The notes under the pieces were generated by a model. That model was not told where the DNA came from. It ran no database searches and worked only from the letters and a program-made list of their open reading frames with translations. Of a DNA stretch of 53,052 nt, positions 8,784 to 17,015 are shown in pieces. Both the position numbers and the translations under genes were made by a program. Within the stretch, counting starts at the first letter, position 1. Every line of letters begins with the position of its first letter. The stretch comes from Candidatus Anammoximicrobium sp. (GTDB lineage: Bacteria; Planctomycetota; Planctomycetia; Pirellulales; Pirellulaceae). The stretch lies in contig JAAYYU010000348.1 of NCBI GenBank assembly GCA_012515235.1, positions 1 to 53,052 of the forward strand, written 5' to 3'.

Positions 8784-9716
8784 ATGCAACCGCCCCCAGC
8801 CAACCGCCCCCGCGTTTCTCGACGGACCTTCTGTGCCGGCGCGGCCGCCGCCTGCGCGGGCGCCTGGGTGCCCGCCCGCCCGGCGCGTGCGTCGGAAACC
8901 GGAACACCGCCCGCTCCGCCGGAAGATTATCGCATCCAGAACGGCCGGATTCAACACTCCGTCATGGGCTGGTGCTACAACCCGCTGCCGGCCGCCGAAG
9001 TGATCGCGGCATGCCAACGGATGGGCATGCCGGCGATGGAGGGCATGAGCCGCGATGTTTATCCCCAAATCCGCGAACGCGGCATGAAAATCTCTCTGGT
9101 CGGCAGCCACGGTTTTACGAAGGGCCCGTTGGACCCGGAAAACCGCGCGATGTGCGTCGAAAAACTCCGCGAGGCCATCGACGTGGCGGTACGGTTCGGC
9201 AGTCCGAACGTGATTACGTTCACCGGGATGCGCGTGCCGGGCGTTTCCGACCAGCAGGCCAGTCGCAACTGCGTCGAATGCTGGAAGCAGGTCACCCCGT
9301 ACGCCGAAGAAAAAGGCGTGAATCTCTGCCTGGAACACCTGAACACGCGGGACAATACGCACCCGATGAAAGGGCATCCGGGCTACTTCGGCGACGATGT
9401 GGACCGGTGCATCGATCTGATCAAGCAGGTGGATTCGCCGCGGATGAAGCTGCTGTTCGACGTCTACCACGTCCAAATCATGAACGGCGACGTCATCCGC
9501 CGCATCCGCCAGTACAAGGAGTACATCGGTCATGTCCATACCGCGGGCGTGCCGGGCCGCAACGAACTGGACGAGAACCAGGAAATCAACTATCCGGCCG
9601 TGATGCGGACCTTGTTGGAAGTCGGCTACCGCGGCTTCGTGGCGCACGAGTTTATCCCCACCTGGAAGGACAAGCTGGCTGCCCTGCGGCACGGCGTCCG
9701 GGTGTGCGACGTCTGA
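8784..9716 (+). CDS. Tat-exported hydroxypyruvate isomerase-like TIM-barrel protein
   Basis: This 310-residue protein belongs to the xylose isomerase-like / AP endonuclease 2 TIM-barrel superfamily. The N-terminus carries a twin-arginine signal (SRRTFCAGAAAACAG, residues 11-26), so it is folded before export. Candidate metal ligands occur in the order expected for hydroxypyruvate isomerases: Glu in NLCLEHLNT, Asp/His in LLFDVYHVQ, His in GHVHTAG, and Glu in FVAHEF. ATG 8784 has AGGAG 8 nt upstream. The next gene, a UroD-family protein, starts 18 nt downstream, so the two are almost certainly co-transcribed. Exported isomerase-like barrels of this kind are common in planctomycetes and their true substrates are mostly unknown. 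Confidence 0.88.
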   Translation: MQPPPANRPRVSRRTFCAGAAAACAGAWVPARPARASETGTPPAPPEDYRIQNGRIQHSVMGWCYNPLPAAEVIAACQRMGMPAMEGMSRDVYPQIRERGMKISLVGSHGFTKGPLDPENRAMCVEKLREAIDVAVRFGSPNVITFTGMRVPGVSDQQASRNCVECWKQVTPYAEEKGVNLCLEHLNTRDNTHPMKGHPGYFGDDVDRCIDLIKQVDSPRMKLLFDVYHVQIMNGDVIRRIRQYKEYIGHVHTAGVPGRNELDENQEINYPAVMRTLLEVGYRGFVAHEFIPTWKDKLAALRHGVRVCDV

Positions 9717-9734
9717 AAACAGAAAGGAACCGCG

Positions 9735-10793
9735 ATGCGACCCGAACAATGGCAACAGTTCAAGACGGCCGCCAAACGGCAGAATCGGGGCGGACCCGTC
9801 CCGCTGTCCCTGATCGTCGATTGCCCGTGGATTCCGCCCTACAGCGGCATCAGCCACTGGGACTACTTCTTCGATCCGGAAGCGTGGTTCCAAGCCAACC
9901 TGCGGATCATGCAGGATTTCCCCGACGTGATCTGGTTCCCGTCCTGGTGGTCGGAGATCGGCATGGGGGCCGAACCATCCGCGCTGGGCACCCGCATGCA
10001 CGTCTACGAAAAGCGACTCCCGGACGTCGAGCATCTGCCGTTTCCGCTCGATCAACTCGACGCGCTGACACTCCCCAATCCCCGCACCGACGGCTACATG
10101 CCGCTGTGCCTGTATCGCTTTCAGAAACTGAAGCAGCGCATTTTCGAAGCCGGTTACACGATTCCCGTGGTCCATGCCCGGGGGCCGTTGACCATCGCGT
10201 CCTTCTTTCGAGGCGTCACCGAGTTGATGGTCGACATCGTGGACCAGCCGGAGCGCGCCAAGCAACTGTTCGACTTGACCACCCAGCTGGCCATCGACTT
10301 TATGAAGGCGCAAGTCGAGGTGCTCGGCGACTGCGTGGAGGGAATTCTCGTCTTGGATGATATCGTGGGGTTCATCGGGCGCAAGCACTATCTGGAGTTC
10401 GCCCACCCCTTTCTGAAGCGGATTTGCGATGCCTTCCCCGCAGATTGGGTCAAAGTCTTTCACAACGACGCTCCCATCGTGGCCTGCATCGATCTGCTGC
10501 CCGACACCGGCTTCGACGTGCTGAACTGGGGAAAACAGACCGAAGTCACCTGGGCCGCCGAACGACTCGGGGGGCGGATGTGCCTGATGGGCAACGTGAG
10601 CCCGCTGGAATTGGGCGTCCAAGGCACGCCGCAGCAGGTCTACGACGCCGCGCTGGACGTGCTGCGCTCCGCGGGCGATCACCCTCTGATCCTCTCCTTG
10701 GGCGGTGCCGTGACCATCGGCATGCCTCCGGAAAACGTGCGCGCCATGAGCCAAGCCGCCGCGGACTTCAACCGCAACCGAGTCTGCATCTGA
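9735..10793 (+). CDS. Uroporphyrinogen decarboxylase (UroD) family protein
   Basis: This 352-residue cytoplasmic protein has the UroD/MtaA-CmuA TIM-barrel pattern. Supporting motifs are PNPRTDGY, VVHARGPLTIAS, DDIVGFIGRKHYLEF, KVFHNDAP, the central FDVLNWGKQTE and the C-terminal GNVSPLELGVQGTP with LSLGGAVTIGMPPENV. The Arg-rich N-terminal signature of true heme-pathway HemE is absent, so it is more likely a methyltransferase-like paralogue than a heme enzyme. AAAGGA precedes ATG 9735, and the gene follows the isomerase-like gene by 18 nt. The pairing suggests a shared catabolic pathway, but the sequence does not show which substrate. Confidence 0.85.
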   Translation: MRPEQWQQFKTAAKRQNRGGPVPLSLIVDCPWIPPYSGISHWDYFFDPEAWFQANLRIMQDFPDVIWFPSWWSEIGMGAEPSALGTRMHVYEKRLPDVEHLPFPLDQLDALTLPNPRTDGYMPLCLYRFQKLKQRIFEAGYTIPVVHARGPLTIASFFRGVTELMVDIVDQPERAKQLFDLTTQLAIDFMKAQVEVLGDCVEGILVLDDIVGFIGRKHYLEFAHPFLKRICDAFPADWVKVFHNDAPIVACIDLLPDTGFDVLNWGKQTEVTWAAERLGGRMCLMGNVSPLELGVQGTPQQVYDAALDVLRSAGDHPLILSLGGAVTIGMPPENVRAMSQAAADFNRNRVCI

Positions 10794-11015
10794 CCGGTTT
10801 GCCGCGTCTTGTCGCCGCGAACGGGGAGGACGCCCTGCACCACACGTGAAGGGCGATGTTGCATCTATACTGAATTACAGCATTTTCGCCACTTTCTGAC
10901 CTGCCGAAAAAAAGTTGAGAATTTGTTTCTCCTCATCGTCGTTCGGAAGTCCCAACGCAGTCGGACTCTACGACAAAGCTCCAAAATGTTCGCGATTGGC
11001 ACAGTCGTGTGCGTG

Positions 11016-11043
11016 TTGACGACTTGTCGGAAGTGGGTATGTT
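11016..11043 (+). promoter_or_regulatory. Candidate mraZ promoter
   Basis: TTGACG (11016-11021), a 16-nt spacer and TATGTT (11038-11043) make a plausible sigma-70 promoter 40 nt before mraZ. The -10 element is overlapped by the first MraZ boxes, as expected for an autorepressed promoter. Confidence 0.55.
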
Positions 11044-11078
11044 TGGAGCCGTGTGGGAGATTTTGGTAGAAAGTGGTG
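11034..11078 (+). promoter_or_regulatory. MraZ operator: five TGG boxes at 10-bp spacing
   Basis: TGGG/TGGN motifs begin at 11034, 11044, 11054, 11064 and 11074, an exact 10-bp helical period, and end 5 nt before the mraZ ATG. Known MraZ operators are three or four TGGG-type repeats separated by 5 nt, bound by the MraZ ring. Five boxes overlapping the -10 element and the start-site region fit autorepression by the adjacent gene product. Confidence 0.85.
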
Positions 11079-11082
11079 AAAC

Positions 11083-11613
11083 ATGCTCCTGACGGGGAAG
11101 TTCCGTCGATCGCTGGACGACAAGCTCCGTTTCGCCATCCCGCGGCCGCTTCGGGAAGCGATGGGGGCTGCCGACAGTTCGGTGCTGTACTTGGCACCCG
11201 GTACGGACGGCTCCTTGGAACTGTACAGCGAGGCTGCTTTTGCGAACGTGACCGGCCAGTTGGCGTGTGGATCGAGAACCAATCGGGACATTCGAGCTTT
11301 TCACCGTTTGTTCTACGGTCAGGTTCAGATGGTGGAACTGGACAAACAGGGTCGAGTGAGGTTGCCCGCCGACTTGGCCCAGTTGGCTTCCATTGGCAAG
11401 GACATCGTTCTGCTCGGCGTGGGCGATCACGTCGAGATCTGGGACGTCCAGCGTTGGGAAGCCTACTTGGGCGGCACACAACCGTATTACGACGAACTGG
11501 CCGAGCGCGCCTTTCCTGACGCCAGCCGTGTTTCGGACTTGCCGCGGTCCGCGTTGACCGAGGCGAAAGCAGAGTCGCCACAGGCCGAATCGCGTCCCAA
11601 TTTGCCACGATAG
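11083..11613 (+). CDS. mraZ: Transcriptional regulator MraZ
   Basis: MraZ is a DNA-binding, ring-forming regulator with two AbrB/SpoVT domains that controls its own operon at the head of division/wall clusters. This 176-residue copy has both signatures: FRRSLDDKLRFAIPRPLRE (residues 7-25) and ELDKQGRVRLPADL (about 85-98). The C-terminal 40 residues are a low-complexity tail, slightly longer than in E. coli (152 aa). The ATG follows directly after five TGG boxes at 10-bp spacing. No strong Shine-Dalgarno is seen; GTGGTG from the last box is the nearest purine-rich stretch. rsmH follows after an unusually long 396-nt gap. Confidence 0.95.
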   Translation: MLLTGKFRRSLDDKLRFAIPRPLREAMGAADSSVLYLAPGTDGSLELYSEAAFANVTGQLACGSRTNRDIRAFHRLFYGQVQMVELDKQGRVRLPADLAQLASIGKDIVLLGVGDHVEIWDVQRWEAYLGGTQPYYDELAERAFPDASRVSDLPRSALTEAKAESPQAESRPNLPR

Positions 11614-12009
11614 AATACGGAGGACAGGTGATCCTTGACGCGGTTGGCGGCAGCCAACCCCGTTGCGATTGAATACGTCCGATGTTCGCCGTGCGTGGAA
11701 CAGGTGGATCGGTTTGCGGCCACCAACTGATCTGCTCGCCAACCGTGGAAGCCGTTGGCGTCCACGGGTCGAGGGATGGACCTCTTGACTGCGACAGGTG
11801 ATCCGTGCGCTGGATCTTCGCAGACGCACCGATCGGTAGCGCGACCCACCAAGGGGGGCAGGGATGCGCCCCCCGGGGTCGCCTGCTACCACTGGCGCAA
11901 ACAGCTTGCGCACCCGCTCATGGGTTTTTGTCAGAAACGGAGCTCTGTTTCTCAGAACAGCCGGGGCTTCTGTGTTGCGAAATGCCCAGGGCTTCCTGGG
12001 TAGGTGCTT
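11614..12009 (+). other. 396-nt mraZ-rsmH spacer with three hairpins
   Basis: The spacer has no convincing gene. It contains three hairpins: GGTTGGC/GCCAACC (11642-11659), CGTGGA/TCCACG (11744-11766), and GGGGGGC/GCCCCCC (11853-11874, 7-bp stem, 8-nt loop). A 12-bp direct repeat, GACAGGTGATCC, occurs at 11623 and 11793. It may be a long structured leader of rsmH or carry a small RNA. No promoter is clear. Confidence 0.5.
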
Positions 12010-12888
12010 ATGTCCAGTTCGATTCATATCCCCGTTCTGCTCAACGAGGTTCTGGAGTATCTTCAGCCGCAGCCCGGTCAAGTGTTGGTGGATGGCACGC
12101 TGGGCGGGGGCGGCCATGTCCGGGTCCTGGCCGAGCGAGTCGCTTCGGGCGGATTCGTGCTGGCCCTCGACCGCGATCCGCAGGCGCTGGCCGTCGCCGA
12201 GCGGGCGCTGATGGGAAGACCGATCAAAGTCGCCCAGGCGAACTTCTCCGATTTGCCCGAAGTGGTTCGCGAGCTGGGCCTGTCGGCCGTCGACGGGGTG
12301 TTGCTGGACCTCGGCTTGTCCAGCGACCAACTGGCCGATGAGACAAGGGGATTCTCCTTCGACGCCAGCGGGTCGCTGGACCTGCGTTTTGACCCCACCC
12401 AGGGAGAACCGGCTTGGCAACTGCTTGAACGGCTCCGCGAACAGCCCTTGGCGGACCTCATCTATCAGTACGGCGAGGAGCGATACAGCCGCCGAATCGC
12501 CCGCAAAATTGTCGAGGTTCGACGCACGCAACCTATTCGCACGGCAAACCAACTGGCACGCCTGGTCCGCTCCTGCGTACCCCGGAGTCGCGGGCATGGC
12601 ATCGATCCGGCGACACGGACGTTTCAAGCGATTCGAATCGCCGTCAACGATGAATTGGGCTCGCTGCAACTCGCTCTGAAGCGGATCCCCGACTGTCTGC
12701 GCCCCGGCGGTCGTTTCGTTGTGATCAGTTTCCATTCTCTGGAGGATCGCTTGGTCAAAGAGGCGTTTCGCCACGATCCGCGACTGCAGAATCTCTGCAA
12801 GAAGCCCGTCCGGGCCAGTGACCAGGAATCCGCGGAAAACCCGCGCAGTCGCAGCGCTCGCCTGCGGGCGGCAGCACGCCTGGTTTGA
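12010..12888 (+). CDS. rsmH: 16S rRNA (cytosine(1402)-N4)-methyltransferase RsmH
   Basis: RsmH (MraW) N4-methylates C1402 in the decoding centre of 16S rRNA using S-adenosylmethionine. The 292-residue product has the SAM-binding DGTLGGGGH motif near residue 30, ALDRDPQAL, GVLLDLGLSSDQL, the family segment GFSFDASGSLDLRFD, and the C-terminal VISFHSLEDRLVK, all in the right order and close to normal length (about 310). I chose ATG 12010, with AGG 5 nt upstream; an in-frame GTG lies at 12004. It follows mraZ as in most bacteria, but the ftsL, ftsI and mur genes that normally come next are absent. Confidence 0.95.
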   Translation: MSSSIHIPVLLNEVLEYLQPQPGQVLVDGTLGGGGHVRVLAERVASGGFVLALDRDPQALAVAERALMGRPIKVAQANFSDLPEVVRELGLSAVDGVLLDLGLSSDQLADETRGFSFDASGSLDLRFDPTQGEPAWQLLERLREQPLADLIYQYGEERYSRRIARKIVEVRRTQPIRTANQLARLVRSCVPRSRGHGIDPATRTFQAIRIAVNDELGSLQLALKRIPDCLRPGGRFVVISFHSLEDRLVKEAFRHDPRLQNLCKKPVRASDQESAENPRSRSARLRAAARLV

Positions 12889-13117
12889 TCCGGTTCAGCT
12901 CGCAAACCGTTTTGTCGCGTCGTTTTGTCTCAGCCTTTTGGCGCGGTTTTGCCGATAATCAGACGCGGGTGGGGCGAGCAAGTCGAACGCGCAATGGCCA
13001 GGGTGGATGCAGCAGCATCGTGCCCGGTTCTAACTCCTGACGCTTCGCCGGCGCTTGCTTCATTCCAGGGGGAACAACCTGCTGCCATTGACAGCACCGT
13101 CCGAAAGCTGGACTGCC

Positions 13118-13468
13118 ATGACTCTTAGGGCCAAACTGTTCGCATCTGCAGCTACGGTTTGCACCGCGTTGGTCATCTTGTCGGCGCAAGGTTGCTTGTC
13201 CTCCGAAGCGGATCTGCCGGCAAATGCGATCCGCGAGGAGACGCCGGACGATGCGTTTCCCGCAAGCCAGGGCGTCAAGCAGCAGCCGACGATCCTGCGC
13301 GCCGAGGTCGCCGCTCCACCGAGTTCGGGAGATTCCGCAGGCGTTTTTTTGGGCGGGCTCGGCTCGGAACCCAGGTCCAATGCCCCGACGAGGTCCCTGA
13401 CCGTGAACCCGCACATCGCCGACCTGCTGCCAATCTCTTCGCTGGACGCCCCGCCCAGCCAGCGGTAG
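13118..13468 (+). CDS. Small predicted lipoprotein
   Basis: This 116-residue protein has a classic lipoprotein signal: basic start, hydrophobic core ASAATVCTALVILSAQ and a lipobox-like LSAQGC, with the lipidated Cys near residue 26. The mature part is short, Pro/Ser-rich and without a recognised domain, so it is probably a disordered surface or periplasmic tail. I chose ATG 13118 because it begins right at the signal; an upstream in-frame extension adds 21 non-signal residues. It occupies the slot behind rsmH where ftsL/ftsI would normally be. A link to division is not shown. Confidence 0.65.
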   Translation: MTLRAKLFASAATVCTALVILSAQGCLSSEADLPANAIREETPDDAFPASQGVKQQPTILRAEVAAPPSSGDSAGVFLGGLGSEPRSNAPTRSLTVNPHIADLLPISSLDAPPSQR

Positions 13469-13513
13469 TTCGCACGGTTGAAACCCTCGGTCCCACTCGG
13501 GTACGATGGGGGA

Positions 13514-14038
13514 ATGAAACACGGCAAGCGGCGTACGTTTGTGCAGCGGATTGTCTCGGGTGGCCAGACGGGCGTGGACCGCGGCGCCCTGGATGCCGCC
13601 ATCGAACTGGGTATCGAACACGGCGGCTGGTGCCCCCGTGGCCGGATTGCGGAAGACGGCCGCATCTCCGCGAAATATCGGCTGCGTGAGACGGACAGTC
13701 CGGACTACCCGGCCCGCACCGAACTGAATGTCCTCCATTCCGACGGCACCCTCATCCTGTTTTGGCATCGCGTGGTTGGGGGGACCGAGTTGACAAGACG
13801 CTTGGCGGCCAAATGCGGAAAGCCCTGTCTGCTGGTGAAATTGGGCAAGAAGGCCGACCCCGCGTCGGTCCGCCAATGGATCAAAGAAAACGAAATCCGC
13901 GTGCTCAACGTGGCAGGACCGAGGGAGAGTTCGTGTCCCGGCATCCGGCAAGCCGCGTGCGACTTTGTCCGCGCTTTGATGGCCGACCCGCAGCAGTCAT
14001 CGGACCCGCCGAACGGGGCTGCGCCCGGCGGAAGGTAG
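13514..14038 (+). CDS. Putative molybdenum carrier-like protein (YpsA-type Rossmann fold)
   Basis: This 174-residue protein matches the putative molybdenum-carrier family, a Rossmann-like nucleotide-binding fold related to TIGR00725/LOG proteins. The signature is IVSGGQTGVDRGALDAA near residues 13-29, followed by GGWCPRGRIAEDG, YPARTELNVLHSDGTLI and ILNVAGPRES-type segments (here VLNVAGPRESSCPGI). The family is named after a Moco-binding homologue, but its role in most bacteria is unproven. I chose ATG 13514 over TTG 13478. A promoter-like TTGAAA-N18-TACGAT (13478-13507) ends 6 nt before this ATG, which would give a leaderless mRNA. GGGGGA also sits just upstream. Confidence 0.8.
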   Translation: MKHGKRRTFVQRIVSGGQTGVDRGALDAAIELGIEHGGWCPRGRIAEDGRISAKYRLRETDSPDYPARTELNVLHSDGTLILFWHRVVGGTELTRRLAAKCGKPCLLVKLGKKADPASVRQWIKENEIRVLNVAGPRESSCPGIRQAACDFVRALMADPQQSSDPPNGAAPGGR

Positions 14039-14466
14039 CTCATTCATCTCTCGCCCACCGCCGATGTACACGTTGGCAGGACGAGCAACAACGGTCTTTT
14101 GCGGGCGTCTGGCCGCTTCGTCGTTGTCCATTGCCCGGATCTTGGCGGCATTTTCGAGTGTCTCACCGCGGCCTCTCAACCGCCGTTCCCAATCCTTTGT
14201 CTGGCAACGGGTTACAGACGATTATGAAATCCTCCTGGTCTCGACTCTTCCGCAGGCCTTGGGAACCAGAGGTTCATCCGCCTTGACCCTCAGCAAACCG
14301 CACTATACATTTTGGGCTTCACAAAAGCGTCTCGTGCAGATTCTAACGTGGCTGCTCGTAGGCGTTTTCGGTTGCCAACCCTCATTTTGTGCTCGCCGAA
14401 GGGCGAAGGTGCAGACCTGTGGGGGCGCGTGCCCTCATGGCCCCAGCGGCGTGTAGGAGATTTGTT
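14039..14466 (+). other. 428-nt leader region of the rpsB-tsf cluster
   Basis: This gap holds the candidate promoter at 14283-14311 and a roughly 150-nt leader before rpsB. The leader has GC-rich paired segments, such as GGGG/CCCC between 14430 and 14450, that may fold. S2 leaders can carry an S2-binding autoregulatory element, but I cannot match a known consensus here. Open frames in the region lack start signals. Confidence 0.45.
14283..14311 (+). promoter_or_regulatory. Candidate rpsB promoter
   Basis: TTGACC (14283-14288) is followed by TATACA (14304-14309, 15-nt spacer) or the overlapping TACATT (14306-14311, 17-nt spacer) in a locally AT-rich stretch. Transcription would start about 150 nt before the GTG of rpsB. 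Confidence 0.5.
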
Positions 14467-15228
14467 GTGACAGAGTCGATTGTCAAAGAATTGGTCGAAG
14501 CAGGTGTGCATTTCGGGCATCGCGCCAGTCGCTGGAATCCCAAGATGGCGCCGTATATCTACGCCCGCAAGAACTTGATTCACATCATCGACATTCGTGA
14601 AACCGTGCGAGGTCTGTTGCGGGCCAAGAAGTATCTCACCCAAGTGTCGGTCGGCGGCAGCCTGATCTTGTTCGTCGGGACCAAGCGGCAGGCCAGCGAA
14701 TCCATCGAACGCGAAGGACTGCGGTGCGGCATGCCTTTCGTGAGCGAGCGATGGCTGGGCGGATGCCTCACGAATTTCCGCACCGTGCGCAGTCGGCTGG
14801 GACGTTTGGAAGAATTGGAGGCCTTGCGATCCGGCGAGGAACTGGCCACCTACTCCAAGAAGATGCAGTCGGCCCTGAATCGTGAATACCGCAAGATGTA
14901 TCGCAACCTGAACGGTATTCGCACCATGAACCGGTTGCCCGAGTGCCTGGTGGTGTTCGATCCCAAGAAGGAAAAAAACGCGGTGCGCGAGGCCCGCAAG
15001 CTGGGCATTACCACGGTCGCGCTGATCGACACCGACTGTGACCCCGACGAAGTAGACCTGCCCATCCCGGGCAATGATGACGGCATCCGGTCGATCGAGT
15101 TGATCGCTCGGCATTTGGCGGACGCCGTGCTGGCCGGCAAAGCGGCGCTGCCTGCCCGGCGGGACGGTGGAGAGACCTCCGCCGCCGCGCCGGACAAGGA
15201 CGCGGCCGACGTTCCCGCCACGGAGTGA
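14467..15228 (+). CDS. rpsB: 30S ribosomal protein S2
   Basis: S2 binds the 30S head-body junction and is needed for S1 recruitment. The 253-residue product starts at GTG 14467, chosen because AGGAG lies 7 nt upstream and the protein then begins TESIVKELVEAGVHFGH, the family N-terminus. Hallmarks follow in order: RWNPKMAPYIY, IHIIDIRETV, LFVGTKRQA, RWLGGCLTNF, LPECLVVFDPKKEKNAVREARKLGI, ALIDTDCDPD and PGNDDGIRSIEL. The C-terminal 25 residues are an acidic/Ala-rich tail. It heads the conserved rpsB-tsf-pyrH-frr cluster, with tsf 100 nt downstream. Confidence 0.97.
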   Translation: MTESIVKELVEAGVHFGHRASRWNPKMAPYIYARKNLIHIIDIRETVRGLLRAKKYLTQVSVGGSLILFVGTKRQASESIEREGLRCGMPFVSERWLGGCLTNFRTVRSRLGRLEELEALRSGEELATYSKKMQSALNREYRKMYRNLNGIRTMNRLPECLVVFDPKKEKNAVREARKLGITTVALIDTDCDPDEVDLPIPGNDDGIRSIELIARHLADAVLAGKAALPARRDGGETSAAAPDKDAADVPATE

Positions 15229-15328
15229 ACGCCCTGCACCTGCCTTGCCGGTCGCCCAGACCAAACGGTTGACCGGCTTGCGCCGTAATTCAGATACCCC
15301 AAGACTTACCAGATCAGGAGATACCCGC

Positions 15329-16162
15329 ATGGCTGCTATTAGTGCGGCACAAGTAAAAGCCCTCCGGGAGCAAACCGGACTTCCCATGATGGACTGCAAG
15401 CAGGCGCTCAGCGAGTGCAACGGCGATGCGGAAGCCGCCGTTCGCTGGCTGCGAGAGCGCGGCGCCCAGGTGCTGAGCAAGCGTTCGTCCCGCGAAACGG
15501 CGTTCGGACGATTCGGCATTTTCGCCAGTTACGATCCGCCGGTGGGCGCGATGGTGGAACTGAAGTGCGAGAGCAACCCGGTGGCGCAGAACGAAGAGTT
15601 CATCCAATTGGCGAACGATCTGGCGCGTCAGTTGGCGACAGGGCCTGGGGCGCAGACGCCGGATGAATTGCTCGACCAGCCTTCGCCCAGCAAGGCCGGG
15701 GTCACGTTGCGGGAGCAGAAAGACGATCTGTTCAATCGGATCCGCGAGGTGTTCAACGTCGAGCGGATGGTCCGCGTCGACGGTTCCTGCGGCGGCTACG
15801 GCCACAATGCATCGACCATCGCGGGCGTGCTCGTCGAGGCCGTCGGGGGCGGTCCGGAAGTCGCCAAGGACGTCTGCATGCACATCGCCGCCATGCGTCC
15901 TCTGGCGCTCAGTCGCGAGGATGTGGACCCGGCCGAAATCGAAAAGGAGCGGTCGATTCTGCGGGAGGCGGCGTTGAAAGAGGGCAAGCCCGCGGCCATC
16001 GTGGACAAGATGGTCGAGGGCCGGTTGCGCAATTTCTTCGCCGAAAAGGTCTTGCTGGAGCAGCCGTTTGTCAAGGGCGACAAAGAGACTGTCGGCAAGA
16101 TGGCCGAGCAGAAGGGAATGACCATCAAACGCTTCGTCCACTGGGAGATCGGGCAGCAATAG
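15329..16162 (+). CDS. tsf: Translation elongation factor Ts
   Basis: EF-Ts catalyses GDP release from EF-Tu. The 277-residue protein starts at ATG 15329, with AGGAG 8 nt upstream. It has the N-terminal UBA-like domain (ALREQTGLPMMDCKQAL), the EF-Tu contact region around GRFGIFASYDPPVGAMVELKCESN, the dimerisation domain with VCMHIAAMRPLALSR, and the C-terminal module FFAEKVLLEQPFVKGDK. An extended central segment (about residues 100-160) is family-typical. It lies between rpsB and pyrH; pyrH starts 13 nt after its stop, indicating one transcript. Confidence 0.97.
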   Translation: MAAISAAQVKALREQTGLPMMDCKQALSECNGDAEAAVRWLRERGAQVLSKRSSRETAFGRFGIFASYDPPVGAMVELKCESNPVAQNEEFIQLANDLARQLATGPGAQTPDELLDQPSPSKAGVTLREQKDDLFNRIREVFNVERMVRVDGSCGGYGHNASTIAGVLVEAVGGGPEVAKDVCMHIAAMRPLALSREDVDPAEIEKERSILREAALKEGKPAAIVDKMVEGRLRNFFAEKVLLEQPFVKGDKETVGKMAEQKGMTIKRFVHWEIGQQ

Positions 16163-16175
16163 CCCGGCAGCAACG

Positions 16176-16922
16176 ATGTCTGAACCGCTTTCCAGCCCTG
16201 TGCTGCAATGCTTCCGCCGCGTCGTTCTCAAGCTGTCTGGCGAGAGTTTCACCCGCGCCGGCGAGCGGGGCATCAGCATGGAGGAAGTCGTCCACATCGC
16301 CCGCGAGATCCAGCAGGCACGCGGCACAGGCTGTGAAATGGCCGTCGTGATCGGCGGCGGCAATATCCTGCGGGGCGCCCAATTCAAGGACCACAGCACC
16401 GCCATCCAGGAAGCCACGGCGCACTACATGGGCATGTTGGCCACGGTGATTAACGGGTTGGCGCTGCAGGACGCGCTGGAGTCGCTTGGCTGCGAGACGC
16501 GGTTGATGTCGGCGATTCGCATGGACGGCGTCTGCGAACCCTATATCCGCCGCCGCGCCCGCCGCCATCTGGAGAAGGGCCGGATCACCATCTTGGCGTC
16601 CGGCACGGGCGGTCCGTTCGTCACCACCGACACGGCCGCCGCGCTGCGGGCCCTGGAATTGGAAGCCCAGGCCCTGCTCAAGGCGACACGCGTGGACGGC
16701 GTGTTCAGCGAGGACCCCGAAAGGAATCCCCACGCGGTGCTGTATCACGACTTGACGTACACCGCCGTCCTGGAACGTAACCTCCGCGTGATGGACGGCA
16801 CCGCCATTGCCCAATGCCGCGAGCACGATCTTCCGGTCCTGGTGTTCAACTACCGTAGAGAAGGCAATATCCAGCGGGCCGTCAGCGGCGAAAAAGTGGG
16901 CACGCGAATCGCCGCCAAGTAG
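16176..16922 (+). CDS. pyrH: UMP kinase
   Basis: PyrH is the hexameric bacterial UMP kinase (amino-acid kinase fold) that phosphorylates UMP to UDP with ATP for pyrimidine nucleotide synthesis. The 248-residue product shows VVLKLSGESF near the N-terminus, VVIGGGNILRG, YMGMLATVINGLAL, ILASGTGGPFVTTDTAAALRALE, KATRVDGVFSEDPE and the C-terminal VSGEKVGTRI. Length matches the family (about 240). It starts 13 nt after tsf and precedes frr by 93 nt, within the standard rpsB-tsf-pyrH-frr order. Confidence 0.96.
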   Translation: MSEPLSSPVLQCFRRVVLKLSGESFTRAGERGISMEEVVHIAREIQQARGTGCEMAVVIGGGNILRGAQFKDHSTAIQEATAHYMGMLATVINGLALQDALESLGCETRLMSAIRMDGVCEPYIRRRARRHLEKGRITILASGTGGPFVTTDTAAALRALELEAQALLKATRVDGVFSEDPERNPHAVLYHDLTYTAVLERNLRVMDGTAIAQCREHDLPVLVFNYRREGNIQRAVSGEKVGTRIAAK

Positions 16923-17015
16923 ACGGTCCGGACGATTCCCGCGGCCGCGCTGACGGGGGTCCGAAAACGACTTGTCGAATCCAGATCAGGCACTCCGTGA
17001 CGCGGGAGACTCCAG

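Noticed and set aside
8196..10754. 852-residue minus-strand open frame opposite the isomerase-like and UroD genes
   Set aside because: It is an antisense shadow: the plus strand carries two clear families with ribosome-binding sites, and this frame has no recognisable domain.
14389..14466. Longer rpsB start at 14389
   Set aside because: The S2 family N-terminus and AGGAG both point to GTG 14467.
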